A stretch of DNA of 64,000 bases, from contig NZ_CP032229.1 of NCBI RefSeq assembly GCF_004328625.1, positions 4,216,001 to 4,280,000 of the forward strand, written 5' to 3'. Positions 36,434 through 45,406 of the stretch are shown piece after piece; the first letter of the stretch is position 1; each line of letters begins with the position of its first letter. This DNA comes from Streptomyces seoulensis (GTDB lineage Bacteria; Actinomycetota; Actinomycetes; Streptomycetales; Streptomycetaceae). Under the pieces are notes generated by a model that saw nothing but the letters and a program-made list of their open reading frames with translations, had not been told where the DNA came from and searched no databases. The position numbers and the translations under genes were made by a program.

Positions 36434-37489
36434 GTGCGATCCATCTGGAACGGCGCCATCTCCTTCGGCCTCGTCAGCATCCCCGTCAAGCTGGTGAACG
36501 CCACCGAGAGCCACGCGGTCTCCTTCCGCCAGGTCCACACCGAGGACAACGGCCGCATCCGCTACCGCAAGGTCTGCGAACTGGAGGACCGCGAGGTCAC
36601 CCAGTCCGAGATCGGCAAGGCGTACGAGGGCGCCGACGGCGAGATGATCCCGATCACCGAGGACGACCTCTCCCACCTCCCGCTGCCCACCGCCCGCACG
36701 ATCGAGATCGTCGCCTTCGTCCCGGCCGAACGCATCGACCCGCTCCAGATGGACACGGCGTACTACATCGGCGCCGCCGGAGCGCCGGCCGCCAAGCCGT
36801 ACACCCTGCTGCGCGAGGCCCTCAAGCGCAGCCACAAGGTCGCCATCGCCAAGTTCGCGCTGCGCGGGCGGGAGCGGCTGGGCATGCTGCGCGTGGTCGA
36901 CGACGTGATCGTCCTGCACGGCCTGCTCTGGCCCGACGAGGTACGCGCCCCCGAGGGCGTCGCCCCCGACGTGGACGTCACCGTGCGCGACCAGGAGCTG
37001 GACCTCGCCGACGCCCTCATGGACACCCTCGGCGAGGTCGACCTCGACGACCTCCACGACGAGTACCGCGAGGCCGTCGAGGAGGTCATCGCCGCCAAGG
37101 CCGCCGGCGAGACCCCGCCCGAGGCCCCCGCACCGGCCGACGGCGGCAAGGTCCTCGACCTCATGGCCGCGCTGGAGAAGAGCGTCCGCGAGGCCCGCGA
37201 GTCGCGGGGCGGGGAGGGCGAGGCGGAGGTACGGAACCTGCGCGGGCGGGGGACGCCGAAGGAGACGGGGGCGCGCAAGTCCACCTCCAAGGCTGCGGCG
37301 AAGAAGACGGCGAGCGCGCGCAAGTCGACGTCCAAGGCGGGGGAGTCGAAGGGGGCCGCGAAGAAGACGGCGGCCAAGTCGACGTCGAAGGCGACGTCGA
37401 AAGCGACGTCGAAGGCGACGGAGAAGAAGGCCGCGGCGAAGAAAGCACCTGCGAGGAAGCGGGCGGCTTCGGGGAAGCGGTCTGCCTGA
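36434..37489 (+). CDS. ku: Ku, NHEJ DNA-end binding protein
   Basis: A 351-residue Ku protein. The start VRSIWNGAISFGLVSIPVKL is diagnostic; the Ku core spans ~1-250. GTG 36434 has GGAAGGGA upstream. The C-terminal ~85 residues are Lys/Ala/Ser/Thr-rich with repeated SKAT and KK units, resembling histone H1 tails; such tails in actinobacterial Ku help DNA binding and end threading. Divergent from ligD, so the two NHEJ genes probably share a control region. Confidence 0.96.
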   Translation: MRSIWNGAISFGLVSIPVKLVNATESHAVSFRQVHTEDNGRIRYRKVCELEDREVTQSEIGKAYEGADGEMIPITEDDLSHLPLPTARTIEIVAFVPAERIDPLQMDTAYYIGAAGAPAAKPYTLLREALKRSHKVAIAKFALRGRERLGMLRVVDDVIVLHGLLWPDEVRAPEGVAPDVDVTVRDQELDLADALMDTLGEVDLDDLHDEYREAVEEVIAAKAAGETPPEAPAPADGGKVLDLMAALEKSVREARESRGGEGEAEVRNLRGRGTPKETGARKSTSKAAAKKTASARKSTSKAGESKGAAKKTAAKSTSKATSKATSKATEKKAAAKKAPARKRAASGKRSA

Positions 37490-37684
37490 GCCGCGTGCTG
37501 TGTGCCGCGTGCCGTGTGAGTCGTAGCACCCGGGCGCCGGTCCCGTTCGGCGGTCCGGACCCGGGCGCCCGAGGCCCCGCACCGGCCTCAGCCCCGTACC
37601 CGGGGTCGCCGCCCGCGCGCGCCCCCGCGTCCCGTACCTCGGATTCACCTCCCCGAACGGCGCGCCCTCAGGCACGATGAAGGT

Positions 37685-38752
37685 GTGACATACGTGGTGA
37701 CCGTGGCGATGGCCCCGCCCCAGGGGGCTCCGGAACTCGACGCGCTGCGCCGGGAGGGAGTGGTCTTCCTGCTGCGCAAGGGCTTCGACTCGCTGGAGGC
37801 GGTCGAGGGCCCGGACGGCATGGAGGTCGACCTGCTGGACGACGTGATCGCCGCCCATCCCGGCGGGGCCCTGCTGAAGCTGTTCGTGGACGCCCCGGCG
37901 CTGGAGTTCGCGGAGGACGCGGCGCGGGAGGTGGTGACGGAGCTGATGGAACGTACCGAGGCGCTGTCCGACTGGCGCCTGACCCGTTGCGCGGTGGAAC
38001 TCAACTCCGAGCTGCTCCAGGAGAGCCTGGACGCGGCGGACGGCCCGGACGCCCCGCCCGCCGACCCGGCGGAACGCGCCAGGCGCCATGCGGCGGGCAC
38101 GACCCCCGCGCCCCCCGACAGCCCCGGCCACTCCGAGAGCCGGGCGATGCGTACGAGGCTGCGCGAACTGGCCCCGACGCTCACGGCGTTCACGCTGGAG
38201 GCGTTCGGCCACCACGAGTCGGCACCGGAGTGCGAGGTGAGCAGAGAGGCGGCGGAGATAGCGGCGGGCGCCGTGGTCTACGCGATCGACCTCCTGGTGG
38301 ACGAACTCTTCACCGACCTGGCCGCCCTGGAGGACGACGGCCCCACGGTCGCCCGCAGCAACGCGACGTTCATGATCCTGGACGACCTGCCCCCGCACCT
38401 CGCGGACGCGTACACCGTCCTCTTCACCCGCCGCCTGACGGTCACCGCGATCACCCTCACGGGCCGCCTCACCCGCCCCCCGTTCGACCACCCCACCTGC
38501 CTGGCCGAGGAACTCCTCCTCAAGTCCCTGCTGAACCAGGCGGAGGTGACGGCCGACCTCTACAGCCTCCTGTCCGACGAGGTCAGCCTGGCCCTGGAGA
38601 CCTTCGCCACGACTCTCCACCCCCCGACTTCCCCCCACCCCGCGACCCCCGAGGACCCGGACACCTGGTTCACCGCGTACACCCCGGTCTCCCCGGTGCA
38701 TCCGTACGCGGCGAACGAGAACGAGGAGACGGTGGTGGAGTTGCCGGAGTGA
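37685..38752 (+). CDS. Conserved hypothetical protein, acidic, function unknown
   Basis: A 355-residue acidic protein starting at GTG 37685. No signal peptide or TM segment is clear. It has a helix-rich N-terminal half (ELDALRREGVVFLLRKGFD, EVVTELMERTEALSDWRLT), a Pro-rich linker near 120-150 and a helical C-terminal half with LAEELLLKSLLNQAEVTADL. No catalytic motif is seen and I do not recognise a family. It is preceded by a 195-base gap after ku and followed by a secreted DUF3761 gene. Codon use is typical of the neighbours. Confidence 0.65.
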   Translation: MTYVVTVAMAPPQGAPELDALRREGVVFLLRKGFDSLEAVEGPDGMEVDLLDDVIAAHPGGALLKLFVDAPALEFAEDAAREVVTELMERTEALSDWRLTRCAVELNSELLQESLDAADGPDAPPADPAERARRHAAGTTPAPPDSPGHSESRAMRTRLRELAPTLTAFTLEAFGHHESAPECEVSREAAEIAAGAVVYAIDLLVDELFTDLAALEDDGPTVARSNATFMILDDLPPHLADAYTVLFTRRLTVTAITLTGRLTRPPFDHPTCLAEELLLKSLLNQAEVTADLYSLLSDEVSLALETFATTLHPPTSPHPATPEDPDTWFTAYTPVSPVHPYAANENEETVVELPE

Positions 38753-38772
38753 GGGTGCCGGCGGGCGGTAGT

Positions 38773-38789
38773 TGACATTTGAATTGTCA
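38773..38789. promoter_or_regulatory. AT-richer dyad upstream of the DUF3761 gene
   Basis: TGACA-TTTGAAT-TGTCA, a perfect 5-bp dyad with 7-base spacer, in an unusually AT-rich stretch that also contains TTGACA (38772-38777), a -35-like hexamer. No good -10 is placed at the usual distance, so an operator is as likely as a promoter. Confidence 0.35.
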
Positions 38790-38882
38790 CAACTGCGTCA
38801 CCGTCTACACGAGTTCCTCACATCTGACGCACCGGCATAGATAGGTTCACCCCTCACGTACTCGCCCTCGGGGGGACCTCTC

Positions 38883-39377
38883 ATGACCTACTACCAGCCC
38901 CAGCCGCCACCCGCGCCGGCGCCCCGCCCGGCCCCGAAGTGGGCCCGCAAACGCTTCGTACTCCCCGCCCTGGGCCTCACCTTCCTCCTCGGCATCGGCA
39001 GCGCCGGCGCCGACGACACCCCGAACACGACCAAGTCGGTCGCCAACACCAAGCCCGCCCCGACCCCCACGACCACGGTCACCGCGACGGCCACGGCAAC
39101 GGAGACGGCGAAGCCGGAGCCTGCGCCGACGGTGACCGAGACGGTGAAGGTGAAGGTCCGGGTCACGGTCACGGCGCGTGCGGCGGCGGGGTCCGGGTCG
39201 GGCAGTTCGACGTCGGGCGGCTCCTCGTCCACCAGCGGCGGCTCCAGCTCCTCAGGAGGCTCAACCTCGGCAGGCGGCGGCGCGACGGCCAAGTGCAACG
39301 ACGGCTCGTACTCGTACGCGGCCCACCATCAGGGGGCTTGCTCCCACCACGGCGGGGTTGCCGTCTTCTACCGGTAG
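38883..39377 (+). CDS. Membrane-anchored/secreted DUF3761 protein
   Basis: A 164-residue protein. A Pro-rich cytosolic tail (~1-20) is followed by one TM segment (~25-40), a long Thr/Ala/Pro then Ser/Gly linker (~60-135), and a small C-terminal domain, AKCNDGSYSYAAHHQGACSH plus a short tail, that matches DUF3761. The DUF3761 domain is a short Cys/His-containing extracellular module often found at the end of actinobacterial secreted proteins; its function is unknown. The two Cys may form a disulfide. Confidence 0.8.
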   Translation: MTYYQPQPPPAPAPRPAPKWARKRFVLPALGLTFLLGIGSAGADDTPNTTKSVANTKPAPTPTTTVTATATATETAKPEPAPTVTETVKVKVRVTVTARAAAGSGSGSSTSGGSSSTSGGSSSSGGSTSAGGGATAKCNDGSYSYAAHHQGACSHHGGVAVFYR

Positions 39378-39384
39378 CCGACAA

Positions 39385-39410
39385 GGGACGGGCGCCTGAA
39401 CGCCCGTCCC
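39385..39410 (+). terminator. Hairpin after the DUF3761 gene
   Basis: GGGACGGGCG (39385-39394) pairs perfectly with CGCCCGTCCC (39401-39410), loop of 6. No T-run follows. Starts 8 bases after the stop codon. Confidence 0.6.
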
Positions 39411-39435
39411 GGTCCACACCTGCCTCGCATACGCG

Positions 39436-39478
39436 AAGACCCCGTCCTCAGCGTTCTCGCTGATGGCGGGGTCTTTGG
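39436..39478. terminator. Bidirectional terminator beside tRNA-Arg
   Basis: AAGACCCCG (39436-39444) pairs with CGGGGTCTT (39467-39475), with an inner TCAGCG/CGCTGA stem (39448-39453 / 39458-39463) separated by an internal loop. It lies just beyond the 3' end of the leftward tRNA-Arg. Confidence 0.75.
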
Positions 39479-39493
39479 GCACCTAATTCAAGG

Positions 39494-39565
39494 TGCCCCC
39501 GGCAGGATTCGAACCTGCGCACACGGCTCCGGAGGCCGTTGCTCTATCCCCTGAGCTACGGGGGC
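39494..39565 (-). tRNA. tRNA-Arg (CCG anticodon)
   Basis: A 72-base cloverleaf read on the minus strand. Acceptor GCCCCCG pairs with CGGGGGC, D stem GCTC/GAGC, anticodon stem ACGGC/GCCGT with loop CTCCGGA (anticodon CCG), T stem GCAGG/CCTGC with TTCGAAT loop. The discriminator is A. CCA is not encoded. The tRNA reads CGG, a common Arg codon in this GC-rich genome. Confidence 0.97.
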
Positions 39566-39855
39566 GTGTCGGGCGTTGCGCTGGGCGCTTGCGGCGACGG
39601 GTAGAACCCTAGCAGGTCTCGCGGGGTGATCAGGAACGGGTTTGCCCAGGCGGGGTCGGCTGGTGCGGGCCACCGTGGGGAGGGCTCTGTTCCGGGGCTC
39701 GGCCGGAGGCCGTTCGAGGCTCACTGTGTCCTCCCGCCCCGTACCCCTTCCACAGCGGAGCGACAACTCGTCCACCCAAATCCCCCCACCACCCGTCAGA
39801 GCGAGAACTCGGGAAAACCGGGACGCGGCCCCCCGCCCCGACCTACTCTCGAGTT

Positions 39856-40263
39856 GTGTCAGGCGCGTCCGGCCGGGTGCTTGTTGTGGATGACAGCAAG
39901 GGCATCCGGCAGCTGATCAAGGTCAATCTCGAGCTGGAAGGGCTTGAGGTGGTGACCGCGGTCGATGGTGCCGAGTGTCTTGATGTGGTGCACCACGTGC
40001 GCCCGGACGTCATCACGCTCGACGTCGTCATGCCCCGTCTCGACGGGCTCAGTACCGCCGCCCGCCTCCGGGCCGACCCCCGTACCCGTGGCCTCCCGCT
40101 CGCCATCATCAGCGCGTGCACGCAGTACGAGGTGGAGAGCGGGCTCGACGCCGGCGTCGACGCGTTCCTGCCCAAGCCCTTCGAGCCGGACGAGCTGGTC
40201 CGGCTGGTCAAGGGGCTGCTGGAGCGGAGCGACCGGCGTGACGGGGTCTGCTCCGGCGGATAG
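39856..40263 (+). CDS. Single-domain response regulator (CheY-like)
   Basis: A 135-residue receiver domain without output domain. Acidic pocket VVDDS near residues 10-13, phospho-acceptor Asp in DVITLDVVMPRLDG (~56), Thr/Ser position AIISAC and Lys in LPKPFEPDEL are all present, so phosphorylation is likely. There is no neighbouring kinase, so the partner must be elsewhere. It lies between tRNA-Arg and the NrtL gene, the order found in other Streptomyces. Confidence 0.9.
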   Translation: MSGASGRVLVVDDSKGIRQLIKVNLELEGLEVVTAVDGAECLDVVHHVRPDVITLDVVMPRLDGLSTAARLRADPRTRGLPLAIISACTQYEVESGLDAGVDAFLPKPFEPDELVRLVKGLLERSDRRDGVCSGG

Positions 40264-40310
40264 ACCCCGGCCCTCCGGAGACTGTCGGCCCCGGCGAAGC
40301 CAGCACGCAC

Positions 40311-40392
40311 CCCCCGAGGCCCCACCACCCGTCTCCGCCCGCCCTCCCGCCCCCCCGAGGCCCCACCACCCGCCTCCGCCCGCCCTCCCGCC
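40311..40392. repeat. Two tandem 41-bp GC-rich direct repeats
   Basis: The unit starting CCCCCGAGGCCCCACCACCC (40311) recurs at 40352 with one mismatch (GTCTCC versus GCCTCC). The pair fills most of the gap before the NrtL gene and contains no reading frame of interest. C-rich, nearly G-poor on the plus strand, except at the GAGG/GCCCG parts. Confidence 0.85.
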
Positions 40393-40409
40393 TCCCCTAG
40401 GCTTGTCCT

Positions 40410-41387
40410 GTGACCCCCGCCGAGCTGTCCCGTACCGTCCTGGACGCGGTGTGCCGTGCCGTGGACGCGGGGGAGCTGGACGTGGCTCCGCCCGAGCGGG
40501 TCACCCTCACCGAGCCCGGCCCCGGCGGCTGCGGCGACTTCGCCACCAACGTCGCCCTCCGCCTCGCCCGCCCCGCCGCCCGCACCCCCCTGTACGTCGC
40601 CGACATTCTGCGCGCGCGGCTGCTCGACGCGGACGGGGTGCGCGACGTCGTCGTCACCGGCCCGGGGTTCCTCAACATCAGCCTCCGCGCCCGCGACGAC
40701 CTGCTCACCGGACTCGTCCGCGAGATCCGCGCGCGCGGTACGGAGTACGGGTACGGGGACGCCCTCGCCGGGCGGACCGTCGTACTGCGGGTGCCGTACG
40801 AGGTGCGCGCCGAGGTCGTCGCCGACGCGGTCGCGCGGATCGTCGCCACCCAGGGCGGCCGGGCGGAGATCGAGCACGGCGAGCCCGTCACGCTGCGGCC
40901 CGTCCCCGCGCCCGAGGACCCCGCGCCGCTCGGCCCCGACGCCGCCCGCTGGGCCCTGCTCCACCCCGCCCCGCACGACCGGCCCCGCATCACCGCCGAC
41001 CACCTCGTCCAGCGCGAGATCAACCCCCTGTTCCGCGTCCGCTACGCCCACGCCCGCGTACGCGCGCTCACCCGCAACGCCCATGACCTGGGCTTCGCGG
41101 CGGAACCGGGGGAGCTGAACGGCACGGGCACCCCTCTCCAGACCCCCCTCGCCGACCACCCCCGCATCCTCCGCGCCGCCGCCACCCGGCACGCCCCCGA
41201 CCGCCTCGCCCGGCATCTGCTCACCGTCGCGGACGCGCTGCTCCCGCTTCTGTCCGAGGTGCTGCCCGTAGGGGAGGAGAAACCCGGGGCCGCCCATCGT
41301 GCCCGGCTGGCGCTCGCCGAAGCCGCCGGGGCGGTGCTGGCCGGTGGCCTGTCCCTGCTCGGCATCGACGCACCCGAACACCTCTGA
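40410..41387 (+). CDS. nrtL: NrtL: ArgRS-related anticodon-binding domain protein
   Basis: A 325-residue protein resembling arginyl-tRNA synthetase pieces: an N-terminal Add-1-like domain ([26 protein letters not shown]) joined to a C-terminal DALR-type anticodon-binding domain ([16 protein letters not shown], ~220-325). The HIGH and KMSKS catalytic motifs are missing, so it cannot charge tRNA. It matches the family annotated as ArgS-related anticodon-binding protein NrtL in Streptomyces. It lies 17 bases before lysA and near tRNA-Arg(CCG). GTG 40410 is the start. Probable RNA-binding or regulatory role. Confidence 0.85.
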   Translation: MTPAELSRTVLDAVCRAVDAGELDVAPPERVTLTEPGPGGCGDFATNVALRLARPAARTPLYVADILRARLLDADGVRDVVVTGPGFLNISLRARDDLLTGLVREIRARGTEYGYGDALAGRTVVLRVPYEVRAEVVADAVARIVATQGGRAEIEHGEPVTLRPVPAPEDPAPLGPDAARWALLHPAPHDRPRITADHLVQREINPLFRVRYAHARVRALTRNAHDLGFAAEPGELNGTGTPLQTPLADHPRILRAAATRHAPDRLARHLLTVADALLPLLSEVLPVGEEKPGAAHRARLALAEAAGAVLAGGLSLLGIDAPEHL

Positions 41388-41403
41388 GAACAGAGAGCCA
41401 CTC

Positions 41404-42795
41404 ATGAGCCGTTCCGCCCACCCCGCCGGGCCCCGTCACGCCGATGTGCTGCCCGAGGGGCACTACTCGGCCCCGCCGGCCGACCTCAACGCCCTCGACC
41501 CCAAGGTGTGGGCCCACACCGTGCGCCGGGACGAGGACGGTGTCCTCACCGTCGGCGGCCGCCGGGTGACCGACCTGGCGGAGGAGTTCGGCACGCCCGC
41601 GTACATCCTCGACGAGGCCGACTTCCGGGACCGGGCCCGTGCCTGGCGCACCGCGTTCGGCACCGACGCCGACGTGTTCTACGCCGGCAAGGCGTTCCTC
41701 TCCCGCGCCGTCGTGCGCTGGCTCGACGAGGAGGGGCTCAACCTCGACGTCTGCTCCGGCGGCGAGCTGGCCACCGCGCTGTCCGCCGGGATGGACCCCG
41801 CGCGCATCGCCTTCCACGGCAACAACAAGTCCGTCGAGGAGATCACCCGCGCCGTCGAGGCCGGCGTCGGCCGGATCGTGCTCGACTCCTTCCAGGAGAT
41901 CGCCCGCGTCGCGCACATCGCGCAGGGACTCGGCAAGCGGCAGAAGGCGCAGATCCGCATCACCGTCGGCGTCGAGGCGCACACCCACGAGTTCATCGCC
42001 ACCGCGCACGAGGACCAGAAGTTCGGCATCCCGCTCGCGGGCGGCCAGGCGGCAGAGGCGGTACGGCGCGCGCTCACCCTCGACGGGCTCGAACTCATCG
42101 GCATCCACAGCCACATCGGCTCGCAGATCTTCGACATGTCCGGCTTCGAGGTCGCCGCCCACCGGGTGGTCGGCCTGCTGAAGGACATCCGCGACGAGCA
42201 CGGCGTCGAGCTGCCCGAGATCGACCTCGGCGGCGGCCTCGGCATCGCCTACACCAGCTCCGACGACCCCCGCGAGCCGCACGAGATCGCCAAGGCGCTC
42301 ACCGAGATCGTCACCCGCGAGTGCGAGGCGGCCCGGCTGCGCGTCCCCCGTATCTCCGTCGAGCCCGGCCGCGCCATCGTCGGGCCGACCGCGTTCACGC
42401 TGTACGAGGTCGGGACCGTCAAGCGGCTCGACGGGCTGCGGACGTACGTCTCCGTGGACGGCGGGATGTCGGACAACATCCGCACCGCGCTGTACGACGC
42501 CGAGTACAGCGTCGCCCTCGTCTCGCGGACCAGCGACGCCGAGCCGATGCTCACCCGCGTCGTCGGCAAGCACTGCGAGAGCGGGGACATCGTGGTCAAG
42601 GACGCGTTCCTGCCCGCCGACCTGGCGCCGGGCGACCTGATCGCCGTCCCCGCCACGGGCGCGTACTGCCGGTCCATGGCGAGCAACTACAACCACGTCC
42701 TGCGTCCGCCGGTCGTCGCGGTCGGCGACGGCGAGGCGCGGGTGATCGTCCGGCGTGAGACGGAGGAGGACCTGCTCCGGCTGGACGTCGGCTGA
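41404..42795 (+). CDS. lysA: Diaminopimelate decarboxylase
   Basis: A 463-residue PLP enzyme that converts meso-diaminopimelate to lysine, the last step of lysine synthesis. The PLP lysine is Lys96 in FYAGKAFLS. Other conserved parts are [31 protein letters not shown] and EPGRAIVG, and the C-terminal CESGD and [15 protein letters not shown] active-site segments. It is larger than average because of an N-terminal extension (~1-45). It heads the lysA-hom-thrC-thrB order typical of Streptomyces. A short hairpin follows. Confidence 0.97.
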   Translation: MSRSAHPAGPRHADVLPEGHYSAPPADLNALDPKVWAHTVRRDEDGVLTVGGRRVTDLAEEFGTPAYILDEADFRDRARAWRTAFGTDADVFYAGKAFLSRAVVRWLDEEGLNLDVCSGGELATALSAGMDPARIAFHGNNKSVEEITRAVEAGVGRIVLDSFQEIARVAHIAQGLGKRQKAQIRITVGVEAHTHEFIATAHEDQKFGIPLAGGQAAEAVRRALTLDGLELIGIHSHIGSQIFDMSGFEVAAHRVVGLLKDIRDEHGVELPEIDLGGGLGIAYTSSDDPREPHEIAKALTEIVTRECEAARLRVPRISVEPGRAIVGPTAFTLYEVGTVKRLDGLRTYVSVDGGMSDNIRTALYDAEYSVALVSRTSDAEPMLTRVVGKHCESGDIVVKDAFLPADLAPGDLIAVPATGAYCRSMASNYNHVLRPPVVAVGDGEARVIVRRETEEDLLRLDVG

Positions 42796-42818
42796 GGCCC
42801 CGGGGGCCACCCGGGGCC
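42796..42818 (+). terminator. Hairpin after lysA
   Basis: GGCCCCGGG (42796-42804) pairs with CCCGGGGCC (42810-42818), loop of 5, immediately after the lysA stop. No T-run, so it may attenuate or stabilise rather than end the transcript. Confidence 0.55.
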
Positions 42819-42842
42819 CCGTTCCGGGAACGCGAAACAGAT

Positions 42843-42891
42843 GTCTCACGATCCGGACGAAAGGCGGAAAGCGCCATCCGGTGAGTGAGAC
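42843..42891 (+). ncRNA. Nested stem-loop in the hom leader, possible structured 5' UTR element
   Basis: GTCTCAC (42843-42849) pairs with GTGAGAC (42885-42891). Inside, after a symmetric internal loop GAT/TGA, CCGGA (42853-42857) pairs with TCCGG (42777-type arm at 42877-42881). An inner GGCG/CGCC hairpin (42863-42866 / 42872-42875) closes a GAAAG loop. Three stacked stems with a GA/AG-type internal loop ending 37 bases before the hom ATG look like an RNA regulatory element. I do not recognise a known riboswitch. Confidence 0.45.
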
Positions 42892-42928
42892 TGGTCGGAC
42901 CGTAGACGGTGAGAGGAAACGAGGTCGG

Positions 42929-44278
42929 ATGATGCGTACGCGTCCGCTGAAGGTGGCGCTGCTGGGCTGTGGAGTGGTCGGCTCCGAGGTGGCGCGCATC
43001 ATGACGACGCACGCCGACGACCTCGCCGCCCGCATCGGGGCCCCGGTCGAACTGGCCGGGGTCGCCGTACGGCGGCCCTCGAAGGTGCGCGCCGGGATCG
43101 ATCCCGCGCTCGTCACCACCGACGCGACCGCCCTGGTCAAGCGCGGTGACATCGACGTGGTGGTGGAGGTCATCGGCGGCATCGAGCCCGCCCGCTCCCT
43201 GATCACCACCGCGCTGGAGCACGGCGCGTCCGTCGTCTCGGCCAACAAGGCCCTGCTCGCCCAGGACGGCGCCGCCCTGCATGCCGCCGCCGAGGAGCAC
43301 GGCCGAGACCTCTACTACGAGGCGGCCGTCGCCGGTGCCATCCCGCTGATCCGCCCGCTGCGCGAGTCCCTCGCCGGCGACAAGGTCAACCGGGTGCTCG
43401 GCATCGTCAACGGCACCACCAACTTCATCCTCGACAAGATGGACTCCACCGGCGCCGGCTACCAGGAGGCCCTGGACGAGGCCACCGCGCTCGGGTACGC
43501 CGAGGCCGACCCCACCGCCGACGTCGAGGGCTTCGACGCCGCCGCCAAGGCCGCCATCCTGGCCGGGATCGCCTTCCACACCCGCGTCCGCCTCGACGAC
43601 GTGCACCGCGAGGGCATGACCGAGGTGACCGCGGCCGACTTCCGCTCGGCGCGGGAGATGGGCTGCACCATCAAGCTGCTCGCCATCTGCGAGCGGGCCA
43701 AGGACGGCGCCTCGGTCACCGCCCGCGTCCACCCGGCGATGATCCCGCTGAGCCACCCGCTGGCCTCGGTGCGCGGCGCGTACAACGCGGTGTTCGTGGA
43801 GTCCGACGCGGCCGGGCAGCTGATGTTCTACGGCCCCGGCGCCGGCGGCGCGCCCACCGCCTCGGCGGTCCTCGGCGACCTCGTCGCCGTCTGCCGCAAC
43901 CGCTTGGGCGGTTCGACCGGGCCCGGCGAATCGGCGTACGCGGCGCTGCCCGTCTCGCCGATGGGGGACGTCGTCACGCGGTACCACATCAGCCTCGACG
44001 TCGCCGACAAACCGGGCGTACTCGCCCAGGTGGCCACGGTGTTCGCCGAGCACGGGGTGTCGATCGACACCGTCCGGCAGCAGGGTAAAAATCAGGGCAG
44101 CGGCGACGCAGTCGCCGTCGAGCAGGGTGGCGGCGGGCGACGGGAGGGCGGCGAGGCGTCCCTCGTCGTCGTCACGCACCGCGCCTCCGACGCGTCCCTC
44201 ACCGGGACCGTGGAGGCGCTGCGCGAGCTCGACACCGTGCGGGGTGTCGCCAGCATCATGCGGGTTGAAGGGGAGTAA
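42929..44278 (+). CDS. hom: Homoserine dehydrogenase
   Basis: A 449-residue enzyme that reduces aspartate semialdehyde to homoserine. The Rossmann motif LLGCGVVGSEV (~11-21), then GIVNGTTNFILDKM and EGFDAAAKAAILAGIAF form the catalytic domain. A C-terminal ACT domain (~355-449) is usual for feedback inhibition by threonine. ATG 42929 is followed by a second ATG at 42932. The ACT domain has an atypical ~18-residue Gly/Gln-rich insert (roughly residues 390-408) between RQQGK and GGEASL. Followed closely by thrC and presumably co-transcribed. Confidence 0.96.
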   Translation: MMRTRPLKVALLGCGVVGSEVARIMTTHADDLAARIGAPVELAGVAVRRPSKVRAGIDPALVTTDATALVKRGDIDVVVEVIGGIEPARSLITTALEHGASVVSANKALLAQDGAALHAAAEEHGRDLYYEAAVAGAIPLIRPLRESLAGDKVNRVLGIVNGTTNFILDKMDSTGAGYQEALDEATALGYAEADPTADVEGFDAAAKAAILAGIAFHTRVRLDDVHREGMTEVTAADFRSAREMGCTIKLLAICERAKDGASVTARVHPAMIPLSHPLASVRGAYNAVFVESDAAGQLMFYGPGAGGAPTASAVLGDLVAVCRNRLGGSTGPGESAYAALPVSPMGDVVTRYHISLDVADKPGVLAQVATVFAEHGVSIDTVRQQGKNQGSGDAVAVEQGGGGRREGGEASLVVVTHRASDASLTGTVEALRELDTVRGVASIMRVEGE

Positions 44279-44284
44279 GCGGCA

Positions 44285-45343
44285 ATGACCCACCAGTGGC
44301 GCGGAATCATCGAGGAGTACCGGGACAGGCTGCCGGTCACCGACAGCACGCCCGTCGTGTCGCTCCGCGAGGGCGGCACGCCTCTCGTGCCCGCACAGGT
44401 GCTCTCCGAGCGCACGGGCTGCTCGGTCCACCTCAAGGTGGAGGGGGCCAACCCCACCGGTTCCTTCAAGGACCGGGGCATGACCATGGCCATCACGCGG
44501 GCCAAGGAGGAGGGCGCCAAGGCGGTCATCTGCGCCTCCACCGGCAACACCTCCGCCTCGGCCGCCGCCTACGCGGTGCGCGCGGGCATGGTCTCGGCGG
44601 TGCTCGTCCCGCAGGGCAAGATCGCGCTCGGCAAGATGGGCCAGGCCCTCGTGCACGGCGCGAAGATCCTCCAGGTCGCCGGGAACTTCGACGACTGTCT
44701 CGACCTCGCGCGCGCCCTGAGCGACAACTACCCGGTGGCGCTGGTCAATTCGGTCAACCCGGTGCGTATCGAGGGCCAGAAGACGGCCGCCTTCGAGATC
44801 GTGGACATGCTGGGCGACGCCCCCGACATCCACGTCCTGCCGGTCGGCAACGCGGGCAACATCACGGCCTACTGGAAGGGCTACCGGGAGTACGCCGCCG
44901 ACGGCCCGGCCACCCGCACCCCGCGCATGTGGGGCTACCAGGCGTCGGGCAGTGCGCCCATCGTGCGCGGTGAGATCGTCAAGGACCCCTCCACCGTGGC
45001 GACCGCCATCCGGATCGGCAACCCGGCCTCCTGGAGTTACGCCCTGGCCGCGCGGGACGAGTCCGGCGGTCACATCGACGAGGTGACGGACCGTGAGATC
45101 CTGCGCGCCTACCGGCTGTTGGCCGCGCAGGAGGGTGTCTTCGTGGAGCCCGCCTCCGCCGCCTCGGTGGCCGGACTGCTCAAGGCCGCCGAGCAGGGGA
45201 AGGTCGATCCGGGCCAGACCATCGTGTGCACCGTCACCGGCAACGGCCTGAAGGACCCCGACTGGGCCGTGGCCGGCGCCCCGCAGCCGGTCACCGTGCC
45301 GGTCGACTCGGCCGTCGCGGCCGAGCGGCTCGGCCTCGCCTGA
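44285..45343 (+). CDS. thrC: Threonine synthase
   Basis: A 352-residue PLP enzyme that converts O-phosphohomoserine to threonine. The PLP lysine is Lys62 in [11 protein letters not shown]. Further conserved parts are [28 protein letters not shown] (phosphate/PLP ring) and [12 protein letters not shown]. It starts 6 bases after hom with AGGGGAGTAAGCGG before the ATG, so the two are one operon. Length matches the short actinobacterial type. Confidence 0.97.
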   Translation: MTHQWRGIIEEYRDRLPVTDSTPVVSLREGGTPLVPAQVLSERTGCSVHLKVEGANPTGSFKDRGMTMAITRAKEEGAKAVICASTGNTSASAAAYAVRAGMVSAVLVPQGKIALGKMGQALVHGAKILQVAGNFDDCLDLARALSDNYPVALVNSVNPVRIEGQKTAAFEIVDMLGDAPDIHVLPVGNAGNITAYWKGYREYAADGPATRTPRMWGYQASGSAPIVRGEIVKDPSTVATAIRIGNPASWSYALAARDESGGHIDEVTDREILRAYRLLAAQEGVFVEPASAASVAGLLKAAEQGKVDPGQTIVCTVTGNGLKDPDWAVAGAPQPVTVPVDSAVAAERLGLA

Positions 45344-45356
45344 CACCGGGCCCGAG

Positions 45357-45406
45357 AGGGTGCACAGGGGGCTTGCGACACGCATCGTGCGCCTCCTGTG
45401 CGCCCT
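45357..45406 (+). terminator. Stem-loop after thrC
   Basis: AGGGTGCACAGG (45357-45368) pairs with CCTGTGCGCCCT (45395-45406) with one G-T pair, 26-base loop that itself can fold. It separates thrC from thrB, so thrB may have its own promoter in the 261-base gap. Confidence 0.6.

Noticed and set aside
40311..40392. CRISPR-like repeats
   Set aside because: Only two directly adjacent copies with no spacers and no cas genes.
41404..42795. An arginine or ornithine decarboxylase instead of LysA
   Set aside because: Location with hom-thrC-thrB and the HIGSQIF and CESGD patterns fit diaminopimelate decarboxylase.
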